DNA of 64,000 nt, from NCBI GenBank assembly GCA_025057975.1, contig JANWUV010000007.1, positions 143,433 to 207,432 on the forward strand, read 5' to 3'. The notes under the pieces were generated by a model. The model worked only from the letters and a program-made list of their open reading frames with translations, made no database searches and was not told the DNA's origin. A program made the position numbers and the translations under genes. The DNA comes from Chloracidobacterium sp. Its GTDB lineage: Bacteria > Acidobacteriota > Blastocatellia > Chloracidobacteriales > Chloracidobacteriaceae. Below are positions 47,140 through 56,973 of this stretch, one piece after another (the first letter of the stretch is position 1; the number at the start of each line of letters is the position of its first letter).

Positions 47140-49071
47140 ATGCTACGTACCATCGTTCGATTCCGGGCTTGGTTTCTTGAAGGCGCACGCGACCGGACGC
47201 TGACTGCGACCAAGTCCGTCGCACACAGCCATCCGACCAAAGCGTGGTGGCAAGTGATGTGTCTGACGGGCGTGGATTACTTCTCCACGCTTGCCTATCA
47301 ACCCTACATTGCGTTTCTGGCCGTTGGCGCGCTCGCGCCTGTGGCGACGCTGTTTCTTGTCGCCCTGACGCTCTTCGGGGCCGTGCCAATGTATTGGCGC
47401 GTCGCCCGTGAAAGCCCCAATGGGCAGGGCAGCATCGCCATGCTCGAACAACTCCTGCCCGGCTGGCGCGGCAAAACCTTCGTGCTGTGCCTACTGGGTT
47501 TTGCAGCGACCGATTTCGTCATCACCATGACGCTGTCGGCGGCCGACGCCGCCGAGCATCTCATCGAAAACCCCTTTGCACCCCGTTGGCTGAATCACCG
47601 GTTGCTGCTGACGTTCTTTCTACTCGTCTTGTTGGGCGGCATCTTTCTCAAAGGGTTCGCGGAAGCTATCTACCTTGCCGTCGGACTGGTCATTGTCTTT
47701 ATGGGGCTGAACGTCGTCGTCATCGGGCGTGGGTTGCATGAAATCGCCACCCACCCGGAAGTGTTCCCCCGCTGGCAAGCGGCGCTGGCGGCCGGCGCCG
47801 CCCACGGCAACGTCTGGCTGATCTTGTTGTTGTCTTTGCTCGCCTTTCCCAAACTGGCGTTGGGGCTTTCGGGCTTTGAAACCGGCGTGACGGTCATGCC
47901 GCTCATCAAAGGCGACCCGACTGACACGCCGGAACAGCCGGTCGGGCGGATTCGCAACGCGAAGAAACTCCTCCTAACGGCGGCGGTCATCATGTCGCTG
48001 GCGCTCATTGGCAGTTCCTTGGTCACCACCCTGCTTATCCCCCCTGAAGCGCTCCAACCGGAGGGGAAAGCCGCCGGTCGCGCGCTGTCGTATTTGGCGC
48101 ATGAGTTCTATGGCGTCGGGTTCGGGACGTTCTATGACCTGACGACGGCGGCGATTTTGTGGTATGCCGGGGCCTCGGCTATGGCCGGCTTGCTCAACCT
48201 TATTCCGCGCTACCTGCCGCGCTACGGGATGGCTCCGGAATGGGCGCGCGCCAACCGGCCGCTGGTCGTTGTCATTACCGCGGTGACGCTCTTCGTGACG
48301 TGGTTTTTCGACGCAAGCATTGAAGCGCAGGGCGACGCCTATGCCACCGGCGTGCTGATGCTGATGCTGTCGGCCTCCATCGCCGTGGTCATCTCGGCGC
48401 GGCGCGACGGCGGATGGACTTACGCTGGCTTTATCGCCATTGCGCTGGTTTTCACCTACACCACGCTGGAAAACATCCGCGAGCGGCCGACAGGGCTAAA
48501 AGTCTGTCTGGCGTTCATTTTGTCGCTGATCTTCGTCTCGCTGGTGTCGCGCGCGCTGCGAGCGACCGAACTACGTACCAAGCGGGTCGTTCTCGACGCC
48601 AAGGCGCAGAAGTTTCTACGGGAGGCCGTCAAAAACAACATGCTGCGCATTGCGGCGAATCGGCCGCAAACCGGCGACGAACGCGAATACGCCCGCAAAC
48701 GCGCCGAACTTAAGCGCGTCCATCGCATCGGGTACGATGAGCCAGTGTTGTTTTTCGAGGTCAGCATTGTCAACCCGTCGGAATTCAACGACGAAGTGCT
48801 AGAAGTTCAGGGATTTACTGTTGGTAAGCACCGTGTTCTGCGCTGCGACAGCCCCGCCGTGCCCAACGCCATCGCCGCTTTCCTGCTGCATGCGCAGAAG
48901 GAAACCGGCGTCATCCCCGATGTCTATTTCGGCTGGACGGAAGGCAGTCCTATTGGCTACGCCTTCAAGTATTTGTTCCTTGGCGAAGGCGACACCGCCC
49001 CGGTCGTCCACGAAGTGCTGCGCAAAGCGGTTGAAAACCCGGAAAAGCGCCCCTGCGTCCATGTTGGTTAA
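47140..49071 (+). CDS. APC-superfamily transporter with C-terminal cytoplasmic domain
   Basis: A 643-residue membrane protein with about twelve TM helices in the first 470 residues (for example [37 protein letters not shown]) and a soluble tail of 170 residues ([27 protein letters not shown]...). The early motif [17 protein letters not shown] and the helix pattern place it in the amino-acid/polyamine/organocation group; the substrate is not predictable and potassium uptake like Kup/KimA cannot be excluded. ATG at 47140 fits the family. It is followed by a 450-base stretch without a clear gene. Confidence 0.85.
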   Translation: MLRTIVRFRAWFLEGARDRTLTATKSVAHSHPTKAWWQVMCLTGVDYFSTLAYQPYIAFLAVGALAPVATLFLVALTLFGAVPMYWRVARESPNGQGSIAMLEQLLPGWRGKTFVLCLLGFAATDFVITMTLSAADAAEHLIENPFAPRWLNHRLLLTFFLLVLLGGIFLKGFAEAIYLAVGLVIVFMGLNVVVIGRGLHEIATHPEVFPRWQAALAAGAAHGNVWLILLLSLLAFPKLALGLSGFETGVTVMPLIKGDPTDTPEQPVGRIRNAKKLLLTAAVIMSLALIGSSLVTTLLIPPEALQPEGKAAGRALSYLAHEFYGVGFGTFYDLTTAAILWYAGASAMAGLLNLIPRYLPRYGMAPEWARANRPLVVVITAVTLFVTWFFDASIEAQGDAYATGVLMLMLSASIAVVISARRDGGWTYAGFIAIALVFTYTTLENIRERPTGLKVCLAFILSLIFVSLVSRALRATELRTKRVVLDAKAQKFLREAVKNNMLRIAANRPQTGDEREYARKRAELKRVHRIGYDEPVLFFEVSIVNPSEFNDEVLEVQGFTVGKHRVLRCDSPAVPNAIAAFLLHAQKETGVIPDVYFGWTEGSPIGYAFKYLFLGEGDTAPVVHEVLRKAVENPEKRPCVHVG

Positions 49072-49519
49072 GGTACCGGTGGGATGGATATCGCCGTCTG
49101 CCGTCTCGACCGACAGCAGGAAGAGTGACTTTTGCCAGAGCCGGACGGCCGCTCTACTACGTCACCTCCGAAGAGGGCTGGGACGCCGACGGCTGTCTCC
49201 CAGAAGTGCGCAGCAACCGGCAGGTCATCGGTGGCGACACGCGCCGGCGCAATAGGCATTTGTCAGTCAGCGGCTGGTTTCCAGTCGGGAAATCGCCCTA
49301 TACCTGACCTCCACGGGTTCGCCAATCAGCCGGGCGGCGCAAAGACGCGGCTACGGAACAAAGGCTTTCCAGCGGCGGCCGGGCGAGTTGTATGACCGTC
49401 CGCCGGCGGAGCCAAAGGCCGTGCTTGCTGAGACATTGCGCCAACACCACTTGCCTCAACACGACGACATGCCGGCGGTCGGTGTTCGGCTCTGAAGGCG
49501 GGCAACCTAAAAGCAGAAG
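49072..49519. other. intergenic region before tRNA-Arg
   Basis: About 450 bases with no gene I can support. A 60-codon frame at 49125-49307 (GTG start after GCAGGAAGA) encodes FARAGRPLYYVTSEEGWDAD and may be a gene remnant, but codon pattern and length give little support. The downstream end carries the leader or trailer for the tRNA at 49520-49592. Confidence 0.3.
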
Positions 49520-49592
49520 CGCTCGCGGCCGGAATCGAACCGGCGACCTACCGCTTAGGAGGCGGTTGCTCTATCCACTGAGCTACGCAAGC
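49520..49592 (-). tRNA. tRNA-Arg (anticodon CCT)
   Basis: Cloverleaf on the minus strand: acceptor GCTTGCG / CGCGAGC, D-stem GCTC / GAGC, anticodon stem ACCGC / GCGGT with loop CTCCTAA, T-arm GCCGG-TTCGATT-CCGGC, discriminator G. Anticodon CCT reads AGG codons. No encoded CCA follows (bases read CTT instead). Confidence 0.95.
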
Positions 49593-49694
49593 GCACGCCG
49601 AACTTTTTGAACTGCACTCTAGCGCCAATCCCACCGCCTGACCAGCCTGACATTGCCGGATGTGACTTTCTAGAAGCCAGCACGCCGGAAATGT

Positions 49695-50216
49695 CTAACG
49701 GTCGTACGTCAGTAGCGATATCACAGGATAGCGTGCCAGTTTTTTCCGCCCGCCTAAGAACGTCAGCTCAACCAGAAAGGTTAGACCGACCACTTCCCCA
49801 CCGAGTTTCTCGACAAGCGCCGCCGCCGCCGCCGCCGTCCCTCCGGTCGCCAACAAATCATCGGCGATGACGACGCGCTGCCCCGGCTGAATCGCGTCGC
49901 GGTGGATTTCAAGCGTATCGCTGCCGTACTCCAAGTCGTAGCTGATGCGCTCGACTTCGCCGGGCAATTTCCTTGGTTTCCGGACTGGGACAAACCCTGC
50001 GCCGAGTTGGTAGGCCAGCGGCGGCGCAAAGATGAAGCCCCGCGCTTCGACGCCGATCACCACATCAATCGGCTGTCCGGCCAAAGCCTCGCTCATGCGG
50101 TTGACCGCCAACCGCAGCCCCTGCGAATCCTTGAGCAACGTTGTAATGTCGTAGAACAGAATGCCGGGTTTAGGAAAATCGGGAATCTCACGAATCAGGC
50201 GTCGCAGCTCGTCCAT
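49695..50216 (-). CDS. apt: adenine phosphoribosyltransferase
   Basis: Purine salvage: adenine plus PRPP to AMP. A 173-residue protein beginning with the family signature [25 protein letters not shown], then [36 protein letters not shown] and the PRPP-binding loop [13 protein letters not shown] near residue 122. Length and motifs match bacterial Apt. Separate from neighbouring genes by about 70 bases on the upstream side (acylphosphatase). Confidence 0.96.
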   Translation of the reverse strand: MDELRRLIREIPDFPKPGILFYDITTLLKDSQGLRLAVNRMSEALAGQPIDVVIGVEARGFIFAPPLAYQLGAGFVPVRKPRKLPGEVERISYDLEYGSDTLEIHRDAIQPGQRVVIADDLLATGGTAAAAAALVEKLGGEVVGLTFLVELTFLGGRKKLARYPVISLLTYDR

Positions 50217-50287
50217 CGCGCGCTCCTAGAAGAAGGCTCACCGAAACGAAACCGGCGGCGCACCACCGGCTTTCAGGCGACGACAGG

Positions 50288-50566
50288 CTAGCGCAAGATG
50301 CGGAACTCGTCACACTGAACCGAGGGATCAGCTTCCGTCACTTCAATGCCGGCGACTTGGGCATTGTAGGGGCCAAAACTCAGTTCGTGTTGAAAAGCTT
50401 CCATCACGTGAGGCTGTCCCTTGGCCCAAGCTTCAACGCTGCCGTCTGGAAGGTTGCGCACCCATCCCACAATCCCCAGTTCACGTGCAACACACAGGAC
50501 AAAATACCGGTACCCGACGCCTTGCACCCGTCCCGTGATGCGAAAGTGCCGTGCAATTACGCCCAT
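50288..50566 (-). CDS. acyP: acylphosphatase
   Basis: A 92-residue enzyme that hydrolyses acyl phosphates. It has the anion-binding loop GRVQGVGYRYFV with the catalytic Arg, GWVRNLPDGSVEAWAKG with the catalytic Asn, and a full alpha-beta sandwich length. It is on the same strand as apt, 71 bases upstream. Confidence 0.95.
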   Translation of the reverse strand: MGVIARHFRITGRVQGVGYRYFVLCVARELGIVGWVRNLPDGSVEAWAKGQPHVMEAFQHELSFGPYNAQVAGIEVTEADPSVQCDEFRILR

Positions 50567-50663
50567 GCCGCCCGTCTCTGTTGTTGCAAAGCGTAAGAAG
50601 CCGGGCCAGGATTAACCCAGCTCGGCCAAACCTGTTGTTCACTAGTGCATTCGACGAACAACG

Positions 50664-50740
<77 letters not shown>

Positions 50741-50870
50741 TTGCAAGCGTTCCAATCCGCTAGGCCGGTATTGGCTTGGACTGAAACGGCTGTCAGACTA
50801 CTCAGGGTCAGGGTTGTTTGTCAAATGGAAACCGGACAGCCGCGCGCCGCCCATCCCCTCCGTTGTCCGG

Positions 50871-51929
50871 CTAGGCTGCCATTCGCCGTACAGTCAGGCG
50901 ACCGGGTGGACCGGCGACCAGTTTGCCGATGACCGCCGCACAGGGCGTCCCGCGCTTGCGCAGTTCGTCGAGGAGCGGCACAACGGCCTCAGGCGCAACG
51001 GCCAGCAGTAAGCCGCCGGAGGTTTGCGCGTCGCACAGCAACAGCTGATCGGTTTTGGCGAGCGCAGGATCATACGCCGTCCAGTCATTGAGAAAGCGCC
51101 AATTGGCGTGCGTCCCGCCCGGACAGAAACCAGCCTCCGCATAGCGCCGGGCGGCAGGTAGCACTGGAACGGCGTCATAATCCACTTCCGCCGCACAACC
51201 ACTGGCGAAAGCCAGATTCCGCAAGTGACCTAGCAGGCCGAAGCCGGTGACATCCGTTGCGGCCTGGACGCCGACGGAGAGAGCCGCTTCGGCGGCGGCG
51301 CGATTGAGCGTCCGCATCAGGCGGACGGCCTCCGCTATCGCGCCCAGCTCGTCGGCGTCGTTTTTGGCTGCCGTCGTCACCACGCCCACGCCAATTGGCT
51401 TGGTCAGCACCAGCCGATCGCCCGGCCGTCCGCCGGCGTTGGTCAGCATCCGGTCGGGCGACACCACACCGACGACGGCCAGCCCGTAGATCGGCTCGTC
51501 ACTCTTGATGGTGTGACCGCCGACGATGCTCACACCGGCGGCGGCGGCAATCTCCATCGCGCCGCGCAGGATGTCGCCCAGCACGGACGCTTCCAGCCGG
51601 TTGTCCGGGAAGCCGACCAGATTGAGCGCCGCGCGCGGTTCGCCTCCCATAGCGTACACGTCGCTCAGGGCGTTCGCCGCCGCAATCGCCCCAAAATCGG
51701 CCGGATCGTCCACAATCGGCGTAAAGAAGTCGGTCGTCAGCACCAGCGCCAAGTCGTCGCTGAGGCGATACACGGCTGCGTCGTCGGCCGTCTGACTTCC
51801 GACCAAAACGTTGGGGTCCGTCAGGGGCGGGAGTCCGCTCAAGAATGAGAACAAGTAGCCCGGCGGCTGCTTGGCGGCGCAGCCAGCGCGCTTGGCGAGC
51901 TTGGTCAGGCGAATAGCGTCGGCCGACAT
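50871..51929 (-). CDS. selD: selenophosphate synthetase (selenide, water dikinase)
   Basis: Makes selenophosphate from selenide and ATP. The 352-residue protein has the active-site pair Cys17 and Lys20 (RAGCAAKQPP), exactly at the E. coli positions, then SQTADDAAVYRLSDDLALVLTTDFF, VVGVVSPDRML and TGFGLLGHL. The active residue is Cys, not selenocysteine. Neither selA/selB nor a tRNA-Sec or the tRNA 2-selenouridine synthase gene is in the window, so which selenium use it serves is open. Confidence 0.95.
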   Translation of the reverse strand: MSADAIRLTKLAKRAGCAAKQPPGYLFSFLSGLPPLTDPNVLVGSQTADDAAVYRLSDDLALVLTTDFFTPIVDDPADFGAIAAANALSDVYAMGGEPRAALNLVGFPDNRLEASVLGDILRGAMEIAAAAGVSIVGGHTIKSDEPIYGLAVVGVVSPDRMLTNAGGRPGDRLVLTKPIGVGVVTTAAKNDADELGAIAEAVRLMRTLNRAAAEAALSVGVQAATDVTGFGLLGHLRNLAFASGCAAEVDYDAVPVLPAARRYAEAGFCPGGTHANWRFLNDWTAYDPALAKTDQLLLCDAQTSGGLLLAVAPEAVVPLLDELRKRGTPCAAVIGKLVAGPPGRLTVRRMAA

Positions 51930-51977
51930 CGTAGTGGTGAGGACGATAGGTGTTTGGGGATGGCGCGTTCAAAACTA

Positions 51978-52466
51978 TCAAACCAGCCGGGACTGCCGGC
52001 AAACGGCGGCTGCGCGAGTCCGCGCCTCAATCTCAAAGGGAATGTTCTCGTACGCCTTGGCAAGGCTGTCGCCGCGCAGCAGGTTGACGAGAAAATCCCA
52101 TCCGTAACGCAGCGTAAAGCCGACGTAGCCATAGCGACGGTACTGAACGACGTGCGCCAGCTCGTGGGCGATGAGTTCAACTCCGGCCGGCGTGTCCGGC
52201 GTGTACCAACCCGGCGCCACCCAAACGAGTGAACCGAACGTAATCGCAATCGGCGGGACAAAAGCCGTCCGCCGCACCCACCACGGCAGCGGGCCGACCC
52301 GCCAGAGCACATCACGGCCAAGGTCGAGTTCGGGAAAGAAAGGCTGTAAGCGGCGGCAGGTCGCCGACGGGAGTCGTTCCCAGCCGGGCGGCGGCGGCGC
52401 AACCCATGAACCGCACCGCAAACCGGTCATCAACAGCCGGAGCGTCGGCGCCGTTTTGGAGAACAT
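51978..52466 (-). CDS. zinc metallopeptidase-like protein (HELAH, DUF4157-like)
   Basis: A 162-residue protein whose second half has a zinc-binding HELAH motif (GVELIAHELAHVVQYRRYG), preceded by WVAPGWYTPDTPAG and followed by a helical YGWDFLVNLLRGDSLAKAYENIPFEIEA (a conserved downstream Glu region). This resembles the DUF4157 class of short extracellular or toxin-associated peptidases. ATG at 52466 is set by GGGAGAG upstream. No clear signal peptide; the N-terminus is basic with a weak hydrophobic stretch. Activity not proven for close relatives as far as I can tell. Confidence 0.75.
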   Translation of the reverse strand: MFSKTAPTLRLLMTGLRCGSWVAPPPPGWERLPSATCRRLQPFFPELDLGRDVLWRVGPLPWWVRRTAFVPPIAITFGSLVWVAPGWYTPDTPAGVELIAHELAHVVQYRRYGYVGFTLRYGWDFLVNLLRGDSLAKAYENIPFEIEARTRAAAVCRQSRLV

Positions 52467-52597
52467 ACACGAATCTCTCCCTTCCGGTGTACGCAAAACA
52501 GGCCTGCGTTCTGAAACGCAAGTTGGCGATGGATAAGCGACCATGCCAATGTATTTTCCAAGCTAATCCCTAACCTATACCACACTAGGCTTCCAAT

Positions 52598-52996
52598 GTG
52601 GTGAGACGTTTTGTAGTCCGTAACGGAGTTGGAATTATTACCTTTGCTATCCAATCGGAAGAATTAACTCAGAAATACTCAGTTTCTGATGCTTCGGAGG
52701 ATTAGAATTCAGAATATTGGAGCGAATGGATTGAGTACCCAGATACCGGATTTCATCTCAAGCGCGGCGCCAAAGGTCGAATTAAATACACAGCCAAGTC
52801 CAGAGACTCAGACCAGAAGATTGTTAACTACTACGAGGCGAAGTTTAAGAAGGAAGATTATCGCTGGGAGACAGAGCGCGACGGCAATACGACGGTCATC
52901 AAAGCGCAAAAAGAGAATGCAAGCTCTACGATCAGCGTCTCCGTCAGTGTCTCAAACGGAAGGATAGAGGCCTTGGTAACTGGTAAAAAGCAATAA
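52598..52996 (+). pseudogene. broken short gene with in-frame TAG, in an AT-richer patch
   Basis: One reading frame from GTG 52598 to TAA 52996 encodes a sensible, evenly charged protein except for a single TAG at 52703-52705: 35 residues before (FVVRNGVGIITFAIQSEEL) and 96 after (EWIEYPDTGFHLKRGAKGR, IVNYYEAKFKKEDYRW, ASSTISVSVSVSNGRIEALV). No ATG, GTG or TTG lies between the stop and the bulk of the second part, so it cannot simply start later. The patch is visibly AT-richer than neighbours, suggesting foreign origin and decay. No family recognised. TAG readthrough is possible in principle but nothing else here supports it. Confidence 0.55.
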
Positions 52997-53341
52997 AAAA
53001 AGAAAAAACTTGGGCAATAGGTTCATGGGCTGTTGCACGGCTGTGATGTTGCTCGCCGTCAAGCCAGTTCATCAAAAAAAAACAATGGGAGTTAGCCGAT
53101 TGTCGGCGTTCAGCTGCTTGCAGCCGGCTTTCGCGTGTCAAAGCCAAGCTTCCTCCAAGTGGAGCACCAAATCAAAATCAGAGGCTAAGCAAAGTCCAGC
53201 CATTTCGTTATCTTCGTTATGGCAAGGCGTCAGCCGACGCCTTGCCACACGTTCTGAAAACGGGCGGTCAAATTTGCCGCTGATGACCATCGCCGCCATG
53301 CAGTCTTTTCAGACTTTGCATATGCCTCTTGTCCTTCTTTC
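52997..53341. other. gene-free AT-rich stretch after the broken gene
   Basis: About 345 bases between the pseudogene and the 3' end of the SDR gene. It contains several A tracts (for example 52996-53008 and near 53075) and a long perfect inverted repeat at 53220-53247. A 123-codon frame starting at 53010 overlaps the convergent SDR gene and has no supporting start or family, so I do not call it. Confidence 0.4.
53220..53247. repeat. perfect 12-bp inverted repeat with 4-base loop
   Basis: TGGCAAGGCGTC at 53220-53231 and its exact complement at 53236-53247 around AGCC. No T tract follows on either strand, so it is more like a REP-type or mobile-element hairpin than a standard terminator, although it could slow transcription from the convergent SDR gene. 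Confidence 0.6.
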
Positions 53342-54151
53342 TCAAAGCTCTGAACACAAGAGCATCCCATTGTCCATATAAAGCTTTTTTCCAACCACAT
53401 AGAATGCCGTCCCGGTGAAGTCATCCGAGCTGTCCGACGCCAACCAGACCACGGCGCGGCCGATGTCCTCCGGGGAGGCGACGCATCCATACAAGATCAA
53501 CTCCGACGTATCCCCTGCCGCCCGGTTGCCGGATGCCTGAATTGCGCCCGGCGAAACTGCGTTGATGCGGATTCTCTTGCCGGTGACCTCCGGCGACAGC
53601 GACTTCTTCAGGAACGATAGGCCTTGCTTGGAAGCTGCGCCGTTGACTTCGACGGCCCACGGAATCGCGTTAGGCAAACCCGATGTGAAGATAATCTTGC
53701 CGAGCGTGGCTGAACCCCACGGGCGCGGCGGCTGGGCGAGAAACTGCCGGACGGCCTCCCGCGCGCACAAGAACTGCCGCGTCAGGTTGACGGCGACGAT
53801 GTAGTTCCATTCTTCAAACGTTCTGTCGGCAAAGGCGGCGTCGCATTGGAGTCCGGCGTCGCTAACCAAAATATCAAGGCGACCGAACGCCTTGACGACG
53901 GCGGCGACTATGGCCTTGATCTCAGCTCCAATGCTCACATCGGCTTCAAGGGTGACGGCTCGGCCGCCGGCGGCGGCAATAGCGTCAGCCGTCACCTGCG
54001 CGCCGGCCGGATTGCCGGCGTCGTTGACGGCGACGTCTGCTCCGACGCGTGCGAGTTTGCGCGCCGACGCCGCGCCGACGGCCGAACCCGCACCGATGAC
54101 CAAAGCCACTTGCCCCTGCAAAACTTCGCCAATCTTCATCATCGGAGCCAT
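53342..54151 (-). CDS. short-chain dehydrogenase/reductase with catalytic Tyr replaced
   Basis: A protein of about 269 residues of the glucose-dehydrogenase-like SDR group: VALVIGAGSAVGAASARKLA (Rossmann GxxxGxG), VAVNDAG, LEADVS, VSDAGLQ (NAG-like), FTSGLPNAIPW with the Ser, and SPEDIGRAVVWLASD near the end. The catalytic YxxxK should follow the Ser, but the aligned segment reads VEVNGAASKQG: Lys is kept, Tyr is Gly (codon GGC). This makes ordinary dehydrogenase activity doubtful. The start is ATG 54151 or further upstream at 54169. Confidence 0.85.
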   Translation of the reverse strand: MAPMMKIGEVLQGQVALVIGAGSAVGAASARKLARVGADVAVNDAGNPAGAQVTADAIAAAGGRAVTLEADVSIGAEIKAIVAAVVKAFGRLDILVSDAGLQCDAAFADRTFEEWNYIVAVNLTRQFLCAREAVRQFLAQPPRPWGSATLGKIIFTSGLPNAIPWAVEVNGAASKQGLSFLKKSLSPEVTGKRIRINAVSPGAIQASGNRAAGDTSELILYGCVASPEDIGRAVVWLASDSSDDFTGTAFYVVGKKLYMDNGMLLCSEL

Positions 54152-54345
54152 GGGGAGACTCCTAGACAAGCACAGGGTTCACCCTGTGGTTCAACTTCGC
54201 GGACGTGGTCATCGTAGCTTCTCGATTATGATCTTCTGTCGGCCGCCAAGTAACACTACCTGAAAAGGAGCTATTGCATAGTCTCTCTCGGCAAAGCGTA
54301 TCAGGCGCTGCTCGGCGACTCCGCCGCGCCGGCGCAAAAAGCCCC

Positions 54346-56670
54346 CTAAGGCTGAACCGGCGGTCGCCAGCGCAGCAAACGCATCGCATTCGCCAACACA
54401 AACAAACTCGATAACCCCATGGCGGCCCCGGCGAACATGGGTGAAAGCAACACGCCAAACGCCGGGTACAGGACGCCGGCGGCGACCGGCAACAGCGCCG
54501 CGTTATAGGCGAACGCCCAGAACAGGTTTTGACGGATGTTGCGCATCGTCGCGCGGGACAACGCGATGAGATTCACCACGCCGGACGGATCGCCGGACAT
54601 CAGCACGACATCGGCGGCTTCAACCGCGATGTCCGTCCCCGTCCCGATCGCAATGCCGACATCGGCGCTCGCCAGCGCGGGCGCATCGTTGATGCCGTCC
54701 CCGACAAACGCCACGGCGCCGCGCTTCTGAAACGCCCGCACCACTTCCGCCTTGGCTTCCGGGCGCACCTCAGCGATGACCTCCGTGACGCCCAGCCACG
54801 ACGCCACCGCCTGTGCGGTTTGCCGGTTGTCGCCCGTTACCATGGCCACCTCTAGCCCGTCCGCGCGCAAGCGTGCAACCGTCGCAGCCGCCGTCGGTTT
54901 CACCTCGTCGGCGACGGCCAGCAACGCCGCGAGCCGCCCATCAAGCGCGGCGTACAACGGGGTCTTTCCGGCGCATGTCAGAGCCTCCACCGTCGGCGCT
55001 AGGGGCGTGGCGTCCACGCCAAGCTCGGCCATCAACTGGCCGGTACCGACGGCCAACCGCCGTCCGGCGACCGTCGCCGTCACACCCAGACCGGGCAGGG
55101 CGGCGAAGTCGGCGACATCCGTTTGCGGCCAGCCCTGCGCTTCGGCCGCCGTGACAACAGCCCGTGCCGCTGGGTGTTCCGACCGGCGCTCCACAGCCGC
55201 AATCCAACCCAGCAGTTCAGTTTCGGTCAGGCCCGGCGGGGACGCCACAACTTGGACATCCGTGAGCGTCGGGCGTCCGACGGTCAGCGTGCCGGTCTTG
55301 TCAAAAACCACCGTCCGCAGATTGGCGAGCGTTTGCATGGCGCGGCCTGTCCGAAACAGGATGCCGAACTGCGCCGCCTTGCCCGTACTGACCAACAGTG
55401 AGGTCGGCGTCGCCAATCCCATGGCGCAGGGGCAGGCGATGATCAGGATGGCGACGGCGTTGACCACCGCCAACTCCAGCGACGCCAGTCCCCACCAGAG
55501 GCCAAAGGTCGCCAGCGCCGTCCCCAACACGACCGGGACGAACCACCTCACGACGCGATCCGCCACATCTTGGATGGGCGGTCGCGTCCCCTGTGCGGCT
55601 TGCACTAGACGGGCGATGCCCTGCAAAACTGTCTCTGCGCCGACGCGCTCGGCTCGAAACACAAAACTTCCCCGACCGTTGACCGTCCCGCCGACGACTT
55701 GACAGCCAACGGCCTTCGCCGCCGGGAGCGGCTCGCCGGTCAGCATAGATTCGTCCACAAAGGACGCTCCCTCGACGACGACGCCGTCCACAGGAATGCG
55801 CTCGCCGGGACGGACAACGACCAGATCACCCGGACAAATGTTGGACACTGGAATGTCAACGGTCTTTTGGTTGCGGATGACACGGGCCGTTTTCGGCTGC
55901 AATTCAAGTAGTCGCCGAATCGCCGCGCCCGCCTCCCCTCTGGCGCGCGCCTCAAGATATTTGCCGAGCAACACCAACGCGATGACCGTCGCCGCCGCCT
56001 CGTAGTACAGGTGTGTCGTCCCGGCAGGGAACGCCGTGGGCCACAACGTCACGGCCGCCGAGTACCCGTAGGCGGCCGTCGTCCCCAGCATCACAAGTGT
56101 GTTCATATCCGGCGCTCCGGCGCGCGCCGCCGCCCATCCCTTTTGGTAAAAGCGCCAGCCGGGGCCGAACTGCACGAGCGTCGCCAACCCTAACAACACC
56201 CACCGCAGCGCCGCCTCCCCTACGACGCCGACTAAGGCGTGGTGCAGCGCCGGCAGGAACATCGGCGACATCTCAAGCATGAAGAGCGGCACGGCTAAGA
56301 GACCGGCGATGAGCGCCCGCCGACCAAGAGAACGCCGCTCGCGCTCGCTTGCGTCGGCCGCCGCCTGCTCCGGCGCATCGGCGGCGGTCGTGACGACCGT
56401 GTAACCGGCCTGTTCAATGGCGGCGTGTAGCGCGGGCAAGGTGATGGTTTCGGGGTAGTAGGTCACAATCGCCTGCTCCGCCGCCAAGTTCACCGTCGCC
56501 GCCCTGACGCCTTCGAGCCGGTGCAGCGCGCGCTCAATCCGGTTGGCGCAGGCCGCACACGTCATCCCGCCGACGCCAATGATTTCCGTTACGGCGATAG
56601 GCGGCTCGGCAGAGGTGTGAGAGGGTGTTGTGGTTGACGTTGACTTCGATGTTGTTAGTGTATCGCGCAT
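54346..56670 (-). CDS. copA: copper-exporting P1B-type ATPase
   Basis: A 774-residue P-type ATPase that pumps Cu(I) out of the cytoplasm. N-terminal heavy-metal domain with [15 protein letters not shown] (CxxC), TM region, actuator domain with TGEPLP, the transmembrane metal site [11 protein letters not shown] (CPC), the phosphorylated Asp in [21 protein letters not shown] and [17 protein letters not shown], and the C-terminal M7-M8 pair with NxxxxxMxxSS-like [10 protein letters not shown]. The copZ chaperone gene lies 44 bases upstream on the same strand, so the two should be one copper-resistance unit. Confidence 0.94.
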   Translation of the reverse strand: MRDTLTTSKSTSTTTPSHTSAEPPIAVTEIIGVGGMTCAACANRIERALHRLEGVRAATVNLAAEQAIVTYYPETITLPALHAAIEQAGYTVVTTAADAPEQAAADASERERRSLGRRALIAGLLAVPLFMLEMSPMFLPALHHALVGVVGEAALRWVLLGLATLVQFGPGWRFYQKGWAAARAGAPDMNTLVMLGTTAAYGYSAAVTLWPTAFPAGTTHLYYEAAATVIALVLLGKYLEARARGEAGAAIRRLLELQPKTARVIRNQKTVDIPVSNICPGDLVVVRPGERIPVDGVVVEGASFVDESMLTGEPLPAAKAVGCQVVGGTVNGRGSFVFRAERVGAETVLQGIARLVQAAQGTRPPIQDVADRVVRWFVPVVLGTALATFGLWWGLASLELAVVNAVAILIIACPCAMGLATPTSLLVSTGKAAQFGILFRTGRAMQTLANLRTVVFDKTGTLTVGRPTLTDVQVVASPPGLTETELLGWIAAVERRSEHPAARAVVTAAEAQGWPQTDVADFAALPGLGVTATVAGRRLAVGTGQLMAELGVDATPLAPTVEALTCAGKTPLYAALDGRLAALLAVADEVKPTAAATVARLRADGLEVAMVTGDNRQTAQAVASWLGVTEVIAEVRPEAKAEVVRAFQKRGAVAFVGDGINDAPALASADVGIAIGTGTDIAVEAADVVLMSGDPSGVVNLIALSRATMRNIRQNLFWAFAYNAALLPVAAGVLYPAFGVLLSPMFAGAAMGLSSLFVLANAMRLLRWRPPVQP

Positions 56671-56714
56671 GGCGCTTTCAGAGCGTCTTTACGGCTTTTC
56701 CTCCTTGCGTTTGC

Positions 56715-56915
56715 TCAAACAACCTGAAAGCCGGCTTCTTCAATCGCCGCGACAATCCGCGCCCGGCTCACGGTTTCGGGCGCATAGGCGACGGAAGCCC
56801 GCCCAATCTCCACCCGGCGTACCTCAACGCCGACGAGCGCGCGGAGTGCGGTTTCGACGGCGCGCACGCAATGCCCACAGTGCATGCCTTCAATCTCAAA
56901 GGTCTCCTCACGCAT
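56715..56915 (-). CDS. copZ: copper chaperone (CopZ-like, HMA domain)
   Basis: A 66-residue single HMA domain with the metal-binding loop GMHCGHCVRAVETAL and the closing AIEEAGFQVV. It carries Cu(I) to CopA. ATG at 56915 is chosen by domain length and an AAGGTG/GAGGAGGG region just upstream. It sits 44 bases ahead of copA and overlaps the opposite-strand leader of the NHLRC2-like gene. Confidence 0.9.
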   Translation of the reverse strand: MREETFEIEGMHCGHCVRAVETALRALVGVEVRRVEIGRASVAYAPETVSRARIVAAIEEAGFQVV

Positions 56916-56973
56916 CACCTTGCCCTCCTCTGGCGTACCGTTCCACTTGCCGGGTACGTCCCGGCGCAACACC

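Noticed and set aside
47143..48029. Antisense frames under the APC transporter
   Set aside because: Polar shadows of hydrophobic codons; the membrane topology is on the plus strand.
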